Of a stretch of 12,410 nucleotides of DNA, positions 1 to 6,513 are shown in pieces (the first letter of the stretch is position 1; every line of letters begins with the position of its first letter). The notes under the pieces were generated by a model. That model was not told the DNA's origin. It did not search any database and saw only the letters and a program-made list of their open reading frames with translations. Origin of the DNA: Clostridia bacterium (GTDB taxonomy: Bacteria > Bacillota > Clostridia > Christensenellales > CAG-314); NCBI GenBank assembly GCA_017452035.1, contig JAFTNE010000122.1, positions 1 to 12,410 of the forward strand. Direction: 5' to 3'. The position numbers were made by a program, and so were the translations under genes.

Positions 1-3000
1 CATCGTACTCAATAGCATCAGTTCTAACAAGGGTTTCAGTTGATCCTGACATGGCGTACTCCTTGAAGGTAGATACGTACTGTGTTGTGCCAACATTGTC
101 AGTTCTCCAGTAACCCTCGCCTATGGGTGGTTTGATTACATTTGTATCAACAGATTCAGAGCGAATGATTGGAATAAACCCATCAGTGGGCACCCAAGTT
201 CTTGTTTGTCTGGGGATGTATTCAAAAGCTTGCTTGTAACCAAAGTCCCCATGCATAACGGTTGTTTCAGTTGGACGTTGCAAGCCATCTTGAGCATACG
301 TTGTGGAAATTGGAATAGGAATTTCGCCACCGGTGGACTCTGCCACCAAAGTATCGTCCGTTGGACTTGCATAGGTGTAGCTGGTTGCAAAGTTGCCGCC
401 AAAGCTATGCGCAACAATATTTACACGGTTGAATTCGTCGAGTGTTTGTGTTGTTGTAATTTTATTGTTTTGCACCTTTTTGACTTGGCCAAACTGGTCG
501 TAAGTGTACCAAGTAGTAGTGTTAGCAGAATGGTCTACTACAACTCTCAAAGGACTGTTTGCACTGACTGTTGGAGAGAAGGTCGCTGGGTCGAAATTTT
601 CAGAGTCAATTTCCGTATCGTTGTAGATGTACTGAACAAGCACAGTTTCGGTGTCTGTCACATCACTTACCTTGATGAGTCGGTCAAACTTGTCGTAGTA
701 CTTCTTTATTACTTGACCGTTGCCGTAGGTAGTAACACTTTGGGTTGTACCATTTGAGTTGTAGGTAATTTGTTTTTCAAGTACTACTTCGTTGGCAATT
801 TTTACTTGAGAGATATTGTGTCTTTCGTCGTAAGCAAAGTCTACGGCTGTGCGAGTGTCGCTTAGAGTGTCCACAAGGTCACCATCGTAAGAGATGTCGT
901 TTTGAGATGTCGCCTCGTCAACTGTTGCAAAAATACTTGTAAGCTTATCTTTGTCTGGGGAGTAGGCAAGCTGTGTAACGAGACCGTTTGGTTGTGTGTC
1001 TTGTGTGAGTTGGTAGTAGTCACCATACACAAAGCTTTGAGTATAGTCGTCAAGATAACGTCTTTCAACAGAAGATGCTGTAAGTTGTTTGTCATTGTAG
1101 GTGGAGTTTTGTTCGATGTTTAGTGTTCCCACCGTGGGGGACGTAGTTTTTACCTTAATGACGGAACCATATGCATTGTGAGTGTAATTTGTGGTGATGC
1201 CATGTTCGTCAACAGTTTTAGACTTTTGGAAGTCGCTGTTTATACACTCTTCGGAGACAGTACCACTTAGAGCATTGCCAGTTGAAACGGTTGTTACTAG
1301 TCTTTTTTGGTACAGGTAAACAGAGTGTGGAGCAACGTACTGGAACAGGGTTTTACCAAGGGTAGATGATAGTGTGCAGACTTTTAGATTTTCTAATGTT
1401 TGTGACCCACCATTAGGCCACTCCAAAGAAACATTGCTTACCTGGTAAAGCATATTTTTGCCATCGTTGTACCAAACGTTGAAGGAAGTTGGGTTTTGCA
1501 GTCTGCTGATGAGTGTAAGTGCGTAGTCTTTGGCGTTGAAGATTACGTTTTCTGCCAGTACGACATCATCTTGCAACAAACTGCAGTGGTCGTGTTGGTA
1601 CCAAGTTGTTTGGTTTGTGCCATCATGTTCGGTTGCTGTGTTGTTGCTTGCTGGCGCATTGACGTATTGCTTTTGTGTGCCATTTTTTGTTGCGTAGAGT
1701 TTGACGTGACCAAAGTCGACCAGTGCCGTTAGGTTAGAAAGAACCAATTTGGCTTGCAAAGTGTGCGCTCCCGGAGAAAGGGTTATTGTGCCACATACCG
1801 ATTCGGTCTCGCGCTTGCTTGGGTCAAACAGTGCAGAACCGAGGATTTGACTTCCTTCTACAATTTGGACAAGCATTTTTTGGTTGTCGTCTGCAACGTA
1901 GTTGTTGGAGGAAATGCAGGCAGATGCACTAAACAGATAGGTATTGAAAACTTGGTTGGAAGTATCTACCACAAAGGTGTCACTGGAAACACCTGCTGTT
2001 GTTTGAGTGGTTTCTTCACCACTAAACAGGGCTTGCGCCAAAAGTTTATCTGGGATGGTAGAAGAGGATTTTTCAAAGTCCAATTTAGTGCGAAATCTCA
2101 ATGGTTGCAGTGCGCTATCCTTGACTTCTGCTGTTGTAAGCAGTTCGCCGTCTTCGGCAAACAAGTATGCCATTGTGCAATAGGCATTGGCCTTGTAGTC
2201 GGAGTTGCGACAACTTGCAATGCGTGTTTGTAGCAACTTGTATTTGAAGTGGTTGCTATCTGTTGCAACGTCAGTAACCTGGCCTTCATCGTCAACATTA
2301 CGTACATGGTTTTTGACAGCGGAGATTGCACCTACTGCATTGTATTCGAATAGTGCTTTTTGATGGGATGCGCTATCCAAAACAGAAATGAGTTGGCTGT
2401 TGGAGTCATATGCAAAATGCACTGTGTCGCCAGACAAACAGTATTTTACTTGCATAACACGCTCATCAGCGAGAGTAATTTCTGCGAGAAGGGTTTCTGT
2501 AACAGCGTCATCAGCGGCGATCTCTTTTTTAACTTGAATAAGAGTGTCTGTCCAAGTGAAGTTATACACATCGCCAAGGCCGTCTGTTACTTTGGAAATT
2601 TTGCCATCGGACGCATACTCAATAGCGGTTGCAATTGTTTTGCTGGAACTAAGTTTTTGTTCAACGGACACAAGGCGTTTGGAAGCGTCGAATTTGAGTG
2701 TTGCTGTTTTGCCATCGCTCATTGTATAGCCGGTGTCGGTTGCAACAAGTACCATACCGTTTTTACCTGTAGCATCGTACCAAACAGTATTATTGTTTGT
2801 TGGGTGTTTGAAAGTGTGAACAACATTGCTTGCGTCAACATAGAGCATGTCATTTAGCCATTGTTTTAGTGATTGTTGGTAGTTGAAAGTCCAACCTTTC
2901 ATGCTGTTAGCTACGTCATTTGGATTAGAAGAATCACAATTGCTTGCATTGTATGAAAGAGATAAACCAAAAGGCATCAAGCCACCTTTGGATGCAAAGA

Positions 3001-3649
3001 TTTGTTGGCTATACTGCAACTTACCATTACGTGCGTTGATGGAATAACCGCCCTTTGAACCAACTTGTTTTTCCAGTTTGCCAGAAGGAATGAGGTCGTC
3101 GTTCTCGATGTAAGAAACTTCAACTGTTGCCGTATTGTACAATTTGATAATATTACCATCTTCACTCTTAATGGCAAGGTAGAACGTCTTGGATTTACCT
3201 TCTTTGACGTATTCGCTGATGTCGATAACGGCATAAGTTGTGTCATTTTGTGTTACGGTCTTGAGATAGTTTGTGTGATGATCATGGAATGCTATAACAT
3301 TTTCGCCTGCTTGATAAACACCGAACTCTCCAGACTCATTGCCAGCATACTTTTGGATTTTAAGCATTGCCTTTGAGATGGTCTTGAATTTTGCCCCAGC
3401 AGTAACATCTACCTTACAGAAAATGTAGTTTAGACTATTGCATTCGGGATGATCTGGATAGTACATATCTCCGTAGATATCTACTTGGTAAACTTGCACT
3501 GATGCCGTAATGGGTAAAATGGGAGAGATAATTGGCAGAAAACCGGATTTAACTGCAAACCTTGACGCTTGTTGTTCTTCTGTAACAGTTGCCACTTTGA
3601 TGTTGTTTTTGTTGATACCACTTTTGTGGTTGTTTTTAAGAATTGTCAT
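1..3649 (-). CDS. Giant RHS/YD-repeat protein with N-terminal DNRLRE-like domain (partial, C-terminus off window)
   Basis: The minus frame stays open from the ATG at 3647-3649 to the left edge (1216 codons, no stop found), and the C-terminus lies outside the window. The start has AAAGGAG nine bases upstream and overlaps the holin end by 14 nt. Residues 1-50 have no signal peptide. Residues about 70-182 resemble the DNRLRE domain found at the front of Gram-positive RHS proteins. Residues about 200-235 match the usual entry into the RHS shell (SINARNGKLQYSQQIF). YD-type repeats are seen later, for example YGNGQVIKKYYDKFDRLIKV near 975-995 and TYDQFGQVKKV near 1050. A beta-rich insert lies around 570-680. 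RHS proteins form a beta-cage that usually encloses a variable C-terminal toxin; here the tip and any immunity gene are not visible. The domain calls come from reading the translation. A toxin role is inferred from the family. Confidence 0.9.
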   Translation of the reverse strand, partial: MTILKNNHKSGINKNNIKVATVTEEQQASRFAVKSGFLPIISPILPITASVQVYQVDIYGDMYYPDHPECNSLNYIFCKVDVTAGAKFKTISKAMLKIQKYAGNESGEFGVYQAGENVIAFHDHHTNYLKTVTQNDTTYAVIDISEYVKEGKSKTFYLAIKSEDGNIIKLYNTATVEVSYIENDDLIPSGKLEKQVGSKGGYSINARNGKLQYSQQIFASKGGLMPFGLSLSYNASNCDSSNPNDVANSMKGWTFNYQQSLKQWLNDMLYVDASNVVHTFKHPTNNNTVWYDATGKNGMVLVATDTGYTMSDGKTATLKFDASKRLVSVEQKLSSSKTIATAIEYASDGKISKVTDGLGDVYNFTWTDTLIQVKKEIAADDAVTETLLAEITLADERVMQVKYCLSGDTVHFAYDSNSQLISVLDSASHQKALFEYNAVGAISAVKNHVRNVDDEGQVTDVATDSNHFKYKLLQTRIASCRNSDYKANAYCTMAYLFAEDGELLTTAEVKDSALQPLRFRTKLDFEKSSSTIPDKLLAQALFSGEETTQTTAGVSSDTFVVDTSNQVFNTYLFSASACISSNNYVADDNQKMLVQIVEGSQILGSALFDPSKRETESVCGTITLSPGAHTLQAKLVLSNLTALVDFGHVKLYATKNGTQKQYVNAPASNNTATEHDGTNQTTWYQHDHCSLLQDDVVLAENVIFNAKDYALTLISRLQNPTSFNVWYNDGKNMLYQVSNVSLEWPNGGSQTLENLKVCTLSSTLGKTLFQYVAPHSVYLYQKRLVTTVSTGNALSGTVSEECINSDFQKSKTVDEHGITTNYTHNAYGSVIKVKTTSPTVGTLNIEQNSTYNDKQLTASSVERRYLDDYTQSFVYGDYYQLTQDTQPNGLVTQLAYSPDKDKLTSIFATVDEATSQNDISYDGDLVDTLSDTRTAVDFAYDERHNISQVKIANEVVLEKQITYNSNGTTQSVTTYGNGQVIKKYYDKFDRLIKVSDVTDTETVLVQYIYNDTEIDSENFDPATFSPTVSANSPLRVVVDHSANTTTWYTYDQFGQVKKVQNNKITTTQTLDEFNRVNIVAHSFGGNFATSYTYASPTDDTLVAESTGGEIPIPISTTYAQDGLQRPTETTVMHGDFGYKQAFEYIPRQTRTWVPTDGFIPIIRSESVDTNVIKPPIGEGYWRTDNVGTTQYVSTFKEYAMSGSTETLVRTDAIEYD

Positions 3650-3929
3650 TTTTGTTTTCTCCTTTATTAAATATTTTTTTGATTATTTGATTTGCTCCAG
3701 TCGCTGAAGCGCCGCTTACAATACCCAGCAGTAGTGCGTTCCAAATTGTTTGTGCACCAAGTAGTTCTGGGGCTGTAAGAAAGATTGCAATTCCGAGGAT
3801 GCCACCAACGATGGGTGTTACCACTGGAATAAATTTGTATGCATTGGGCTTATGCTGAAAGATAAGCTTGTACATTTCGCCCACTAAATAGCTGCATACT
3901 ACTATGATGGGGATGCTTGTAAAATCCAT
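3636..3929 (-). CDS. Holin-like small membrane protein
   Basis: This 97-residue protein has a start fixed by AGGAGG eight bases before the ATG at 3927-3929. It shows an N-terminal hydrophobic helix (about 4-24), a short polar turn (KLIFQHKPNAYK), a second hydrophobic stretch (about 33-53), a third (about 62-82, GIVSGASATGANQIIK) and a charged tail rich in K, N and D. Size, helix layout and the GIVSGASATG segment resemble phage holins of superfamily V (Hol44-like, Phage_holin_5_2). Phage holins make holes in the cytoplasmic membrane to release endolysin or other proteins. No endolysin is seen beside it. The next gene downstream is the giant RHS gene, whose start lies inside the holin reading frame, so the two are probably translationally coupled. 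The family call is by eye. A role in RHS export is inference. Confidence 0.7.
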   Translation of the reverse strand: MDFTSIPIIVVCSYLVGEMYKLIFQHKPNAYKFIPVVTPIVGGILGIAIFLTAPELLGAQTIWNALLLGIVSGASATGANQIIKKIFNKGENKNDNS

Positions 3930-3951
3930 GGTGTTTACCTCCTTTGTTTAG

Positions 3952-4233
3952 TTATTTTGGGTTTACAAGATTTTGCATGTTAACAAGACCTTCTTCTACT
4001 TTGACAAGACGTTCTGCAATGTTGCGATATCGCTCGTCAACGATGTTGAGGTTCTTTTCCATTCTGTCAACACAGGCTTTGATGTAGCCAATGTCCGACA
4101 TGATTTGACCTTGGCTTTTACCTTCGTCCTTTTGGTCTTGTCTTTCACTACGCTTAAAAGCAAGAAAGGCAAACACAATACTAGACAACGAAGCCATCAG
4201 TCCTACTACTGTAATTACCAAGTTGAAATCCAT
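3952..4233 (-). CDS. Membrane-anchored coiled-coil protein of a phage lysis-type cassette
   Basis: This protein has 93 residues when started at the ATG at 4231-4233 (MDFNLVITVV), eight bases after a strong AAAGGAGG. In-frame GTG at 4240-4242 and ATG at 4237-4239 lie too close to or inside that ribosome site. One membrane helix (about residues 4-27) is followed by a basic stretch (FKRSERQDQK) and a long amphipathic region (about 40-88) with heptad-like hydrophobic spacing, such as IGYIKACVDRMEKNL. One helix plus a coiled coil, placed directly before a holin, recalls XhlA-type phage/PBSX lysis proteins, but the helix is N-terminal here whereas in XhlA it is C-terminal. It may be a holin partner or an anchor. 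It lies 22 nt upstream of the holin gene in the same operon. I do not recognise a specific family. Confidence 0.75.
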   Translation of the reverse strand: MDFNLVITVVGLMASLSSIVFAFLAFKRSERQDQKDEGKSQGQIMSDIGYIKACVDRMEKNLNIVDERYRNIAERLVKVEEGLVNMQNLVNPK

Positions 4234-4259
4234 AACCATCACCTCCTTTGTATTGGATT

Positions 4260-4306
4260 ACTTGGCTCAACCAAGTTATTTTGAAGGGTTGGCGCCTCAT
4301 CCCTTC
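4260..4306 (-). promoter_or_regulatory. Two tandem hairpins in the leader of the holin-RHS operon
   Basis: Two six-base-pair inverted repeats lie just upstream of the coiled-coil gene's ribosome site. ACTTGG pairs with CCAAGT around 4260-4276, and GAAGGG pairs with CCCTTC around 4283-4306. Neither is followed by a clear U-run in the minus sense. They could stabilise the transcript or affect access to the ribosome site about 10 nt farther on. The fold is by eye only. Confidence 0.35.
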
Positions 4307-4434
4307 ACTACCCCTATCCAAAAGAAGCTTGAATTTGGAACGATTTTGCAAAATTTTTTAAAATATTTTTTCGGCAACTTTTCCTACTCTAATTTGAACG
4401 GGGTTTAGCAAAGCAATTGAAAGGTATTTTGGAG

Positions 4435-4463
4435 CATATAAATACGGTTGGCAAAGTGGTCAA
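4435..4463 (-). promoter_or_regulatory. Predicted sigma-A promoter of the holin-RHS operon
   Basis: On the minus strand, TTGACC at 4458-4463 and TATATG at 4435-4440 are separated by 17 bp. Transcription would start near 4428 and leave a leader of about 195 nt before the coiled-coil gene at 4233. The site lies just downstream (minus sense) of the perfect 12-bp inverted repeat at 4485-4538. The -10 matches only four of six consensus bases. Confidence 0.5.
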
Positions 4464-4484
4464 AAATGGCATTTGAGAGTTAGA

Positions 4485-4538
4485 CGTGCCTTGTCTATAT
4501 ACAAGTGGCGCCGCTACGCGTCGCCAAGACAAGGCACG
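4485..4538. repeat. Perfect 12-bp inverted repeat enclosing a second GC-rich hairpin
   Basis: CGTGCCTTGTCT (4485-4496) is perfectly repeated in inverse as AGACAAGGCACG (4527-4538). The 30-base interior holds a second stem: TGGCG (4506-4510) with CGCCA (4522-4526), and CGC (4512-4514) with GCG (4518-4520) around a three-base loop. It directly abuts the predicted promoter of the holin-RHS operon, so it could be an operator, a structured RNA or a cruciform-type site. Neither strand has a T-run directly after the hairpin, so a simple terminator is unlikely. Confidence 0.6.
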
Positions 4539-4561
4539 CAAAACAAGAAAAGAAAAGCGGA

Positions 4562-4650
4562 AAAAATAGTGAAAAGAATGATGGGCGGCGATGTCGATGC
4601 TGAACCGCTTTTTTCGACATCTTCGCCTTTTCCCATTACACGCTTTTCAC
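4562..4650 (-). terminator. Long imperfect hairpin with U-run, probable terminator of the sigma-like operon
   Basis: The arms are GTGAAAAG (4569-4576) with CTTTTCAC (4643-4650), TGGG (4582-4585) with CCCA (4632-4635), and GATGTCGA (4590-4597) with TCGACATC (4614-4621), with small internal loops between them. In the minus sense the hairpin is followed by TATTTTTTCC, as in a rho-independent terminator. It could end transcripts coming from 4933-5708. It is far larger than the other terminators in this window. Confidence 0.45.
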
Positions 4651-4663
4651 GACACATTTTAGT

Positions 4664-4932
4664 CCTTGTCTTTATTTTTCCTTGGCTTGTTTGTGTGCAC
4701 TACCTGATGCCCTATTGGCCGACAAATGAAATTATCAAAAGCAACGCCCGATTTACTAACTTTATTTGAGTTGGTTTTTCAAAAGTGTATTATTAAATGG
4801 TGGAGTCGATTTCCCTTCCAATTCCCATATTTTTGCGTAGCAGAAAAAGATGGATAACTGATAGCAGGTCCATATTTATTGTTTTGGTCTATTCAGTTGT
4901 GAATTGCCAATTTATATATTTGCGCAATGAAG
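4664..4932. other. AT-rich gap between the two minus-strand operons, no gene recognised
   Basis: The non-coding gap runs from 4234 to 4932. Its left part holds the operon leader, promoter and hairpins listed separately. This right part is AT-rich. It carries another CCTTGTCT (4664-4671), complementary to the AGACAAGG arm at 4527-4534, so the inverted-repeat system may extend this far. Short open frames on the plus strand lack ribosome sites and do not look like proteins. I see no RNA gene of a known family. Confidence 0.4.
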
Positions 4933-5184
4933 TCATATTTTTATTTTTTGTTGTGCCTTTTGCTGCGTATGTTCGGATCTCTTATTCTGTATAAACTCGC
5001 CAAATTGTTGTTGGTACCTCTTCATCATTTCTTCGGTTATGCAACTGATAATTTCTTCCTGACTTTTCAAAGTCGTTTTATCTTGCACATCTTTCAGTTT
5101 GATATAAAGGGGTATGCCTATAAGAACGGAGCCATCCTCTTTACGCAAACCTATATATGCGACCTTTTGATAAATTTCACTCAC
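4933..5184 (-). CDS. Small conserved hypothetical protein of mobile elements
   Basis: This protein has 83 residues and starts at GTG (5182-5184), about seven bases after AAGGAGG, a strong site that supports this start. The sequence is soluble. A beta-rich first half (VAYIGLRKEDGSVLIGIPLY) is followed by a charged helical second half that ends in a Q/K-rich tail. Small proteins of this type with an IGLR-EDGS and PLY pattern seem familiar from Clostridia mobile elements next to sigma-like regulators, but I know no function. It lies 77 nt downstream of the sigma-like gene on the same strand with no terminator seen between them, so the two are probably co-transcribed. The stop is TGA, consistent with the standard code. 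Confidence 0.7.
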   Translation of the reverse strand: MSEIYQKVAYIGLRKEDGSVLIGIPLYIKLKDVQDKTTLKSQEEIISCITEEMMKRYQQQFGEFIQNKRSEHTQQKAQQKIKI

Positions 5185-5261
5185 CGCTTTTCCTCCTTGT
5201 TGTTATTGAGAAGTGTTGCACCCTTCACCTATAACCGACGAAAATGACAAAATGTAACCCC

Positions 5262-5708
5262 CTAAATTAAAACTTTTTTTAATTTTTTACGAATTTTCTC
5301 CAAGCGATGAATTATCGCCACATGTGACACCCCAGATTCTTTAGCAATGTCCACCAAACTGCGTCTTTTAACGTAGACTTCTTTAACAAGCCATTGTTGT
5401 GATGGAGTTAATGTTTTCAAAGCTTCACGCAGTTTTTGAAGCATAGCTTTTTTATCAAGGTCAGCATCCATATCAAAAGACTTATCTACAAAATCTCGGC
5501 CACTTTCTAAACAGCTATCTCTGGAAATATGTCGTTCAGTTTCTCGCCTGTTATTCAAATGCACGCTAAAATGCTCATCAACGATATATTGATGTCTTTC
5601 TTCTGGACTGAGCGTTTTCAAGATGGCTAACGTTTTATCGTCTACATACGCTCTAATGGTTACGAACTTGCCATTTTTGTCTTGGATTTGTGTTGTTACT
5701 TTTTTCAT
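5262..5708 (-). CDS. Sigma-70 region-4-like HTH regulator of an integrative element
   Basis: This protein has 148 residues, with an ATG at 5706-5708 six bases after AGGAGG. Residues about 87-148 read as a sigma-70 region 4: a first helix pair (LREALKTLTPSQQWLVKEVY) and a helix-turn-helix (SLVDIAKESGVSHVAIIHRL), then a basic end (EKIRKKLKK). There is no region 2, so it cannot act as a complete sigma factor by itself. The N-terminal half has the NNRRETERH signature typical of sigma-like HTH proteins in Clostridia integrative elements and prophages. These proteins are thought to control element genes, but targets are not visible here. Upstream lie a terminator and a structured RNA region, and the ribosome site may be partly paired (see 5715-5754). 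Confidence 0.8.
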   Translation of the reverse strand: MKKVTTQIQDKNGKFVTIRAYVDDKTLAILKTLSPEERHQYIVDEHFSVHLNNRRETERHISRDSCLESGRDFVDKSFDMDADLDKKAMLQKLREALKTLTPSQQWLVKEVYVKRRSLVDIAKESGVSHVAIIHRLEKIRKKLKKVLI

Positions 5709-5714
5709 AATGAA

Positions 5715-5754
5715 CCTCCTGGTTTTGGTAATCGTTTTGATGGCGATTGCCAGG
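5715..5754 (-). promoter_or_regulatory. Possible hairpin covering the ribosome site of the sigma-like gene
   Basis: In the minus-sense RNA, CCTGG (5750-5754) can pair with CCAGG (5718-5722), which includes the first AGG of the AGGAGG site. AATCG and CGATT (5745-5748 area and 5730-5734) form an inner stem. If it folds this way, translation of the sigma-like protein would be damped. The stems are short and the fold is by eye. Confidence 0.3.
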
Positions 5755-5772
5755 AAAGTCCGTATGAAAATG

Positions 5773-5811
5773 AAAAACCCGACAATCGCGAGTTAACTCA
5801 CGGTTATCGGG
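5773..5811 (-). terminator. Rho-independent terminator between the zinc-ribbon and sigma-like genes
   Basis: A 34-bp near-palindrome (5778-5811) is centred on GAGTTAACTC. In minus-sense RNA it pairs almost fully, using G-U pairs, with one mismatch. It is followed directly by UUUUU, CA and UUUU. It lies about 65 nt before the sigma-like start. I see no promoter in that short interval, so sigma-like expression would need read-through, or a promoter farther up that I missed. Confidence 0.65.
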
Positions 5812-5826
5812 TAGTGCTAGTTAGAA

Positions 5827-5940
5827 AAAGGGCATAAAAAAAGAGCCACGACAATAGATACCACTAGATTTAGTGATTTAACTCTATTGTCTGAAGCCCT
5901 TTGTGGTTCGCTTCGAGGTATCCTTTGTACCTGCCACGAC
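5827..5940 (-). ncRNA. Structured RNA region with terminator and alternative pairings, family unknown
   Basis: In minus sense, a hairpin of GACAAUAG with CUAUUGUC (5884-5891 with 5850-5857), capped by a CACUA/UAGUG stem, is followed by GUGGCUC and seven U (5836-5842). CCAC (5903-5906) can pair with GUGG at 5846-5849, completing a terminator, or with GUGG at 5934-5937 around the AGGUA/UACCU hairpin. In addition, AAAGGGC (5896-5902) can pair with GCCCUUU (5827-5833) beyond the U-run; this pairing crosses the first one. The octamer GTCGTGGC occurs twice. This resembles a switch or a pseudoknotted RNA, but I cannot match it to a known riboswitch. The zinc-ribbon gene lies upstream and the sigma-like gene downstream. 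Confidence 0.4.
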
Positions 5941-6038
5941 TTTTACAAACAATTTTTGAATGACGGAAGGCCCATTTGCGCATTGCAATTCGACTATTTC
6001 TCTTCCGGTTCTCAATGTATTAAGTTGTATTTTGTTTT
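5941..6038. other. Non-coding tail between the structured RNA region and the zinc-ribbon gene
   Basis: This is part of a 330-bp gene-free interval (5709-6038). The stretch shows only weak inverted repeats, CGGAAG with CTTCCG about 33 bases apart and TTGC with GCAA inside them. No promoter with both boxes is evident. It is probably the untranslated continuation of the zinc-ribbon transcript. Confidence 0.35.
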
Positions 6039-6374
6039 TTAATGAGCTTTGCTTTTTGCTTTGCTAAAATAGACTTCTTCTGATGTGTCCTCAATTTCAA
6101 TTACGTGTATTGCACCGTTTTCATCCACTGAGCCTTTTGAAAAAGTGTGACATTTACAGCAAGAAAATCTAAACTTACTTCCTTTTTGTGCCTCAAATAT
6201 CCTATTGCCACAACAAGGACAGGTAACGAATCTGTACATGCATAGCGCCTCCATTTCCCCACAAACACATTCGTGATATTTAGCAAACTGCATTGCAATG
6301 GTCGGGGATATCCAATTACGCAGTAAGCTACGAAAGGTGTTATTTGCCACAGATTGTTTCAGCAGTTTTCTCAA
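6039..6374 (-). CDS. Small zinc-ribbon protein, function unknown
   Basis: The open frame codes for up to 111 residues from a TTG at 6372-6374, preceded by AAGG at a plausible distance. A later in-frame ATG (residue 28, MQFAKYHECVCG) has no clear ribosome site. The core has paired cysteines: CVCG near residue 37, CPCCGNRIF near 54 and CCKCHTF near 73, the layout of a zinc ribbon. The C-terminus is acidic and then basic (KAKSKAH). No enzyme motif is seen. Small zinc-ribbon proteins are common in phages and mobile elements, where they may bind nucleic acid or protein. The gene is divergent from the recombinase and has a near-consensus promoter (6444-6472). The weak start codon and an unconvincing N-terminal 27 residues leave the start uncertain. 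Confidence 0.55.
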   Translation of the reverse strand: MRKLLKQSVANNTFRSLLRNWISPTIAMQFAKYHECVCGEMEALCMYRFVTCPCCGNRIFEAQKGSKFRFSCCKCHTFSKGSVDENGAIHVIEIEDTSEEVYFSKAKSKAH

Positions 6375-6443
6375 ACAACCTTACCATAACAATTTGCGGG
6401 GCTTCAAACTATTATGGATAGAGCTCTTTTAAAAACTGACTAT

Positions 6444-6472
6444 AGTATAATATAGACGAAGTGCAAAGTCAA
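6444..6472 (-). promoter_or_regulatory. Near-consensus sigma-A promoter for the minus-strand element operon
   Basis: TTGACT (6467-6472) and TATACT (6444-6449) lie on the minus strand with exactly 17 bp between them. Five of six bases match consensus in each box. The start would be near 6437, about 60 nt before the zinc-ribbon start. The leader contains CCATAA and TTATGG (6-bp inverted repeat), a possible hairpin next to the start region. Confidence 0.7.
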
Positions 6473-6513
6473 CGAAAATAGAACAAATATTCTAAATTAA
6501 ATTTTGAAAAAGC

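Noticed and set aside
206..3376. Several plus-strand open frames (for example at 206-757, 1496-1732, 1754-2233, 2360-2857, 3065-3376)
   Set aside because: All lie codon-on-codon opposite the RHS reading frame, have no ribosome sites and read as Cys/Val-rich antisense.
4234..4242. Upstream GTG and ATG as the start of the coiled-coil gene
   Set aside because: Both fall in or within two bases of the AGGAGG site; the ATG at 4231-4233 has correct spacing.
4473..4769. 98-codon plus frame across the hairpin gap
   Set aside because: It has a TTG start without a ribosome site, its composition follows the inverted repeats, and it ends in AT-rich spacer.
4797..5247. Two plus-strand frames with Phe/Leu-rich translations
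   Set aside because: They lie in spacer or opposite the 4933-5184 gene, which has a strong ribosome site on the other strand.
5903..5940. tRNA-like TPsiC arm (GGTTCG) in plus sense
   Set aside because: No acceptor stem, anticodon arm or D arm can be drawn around it.
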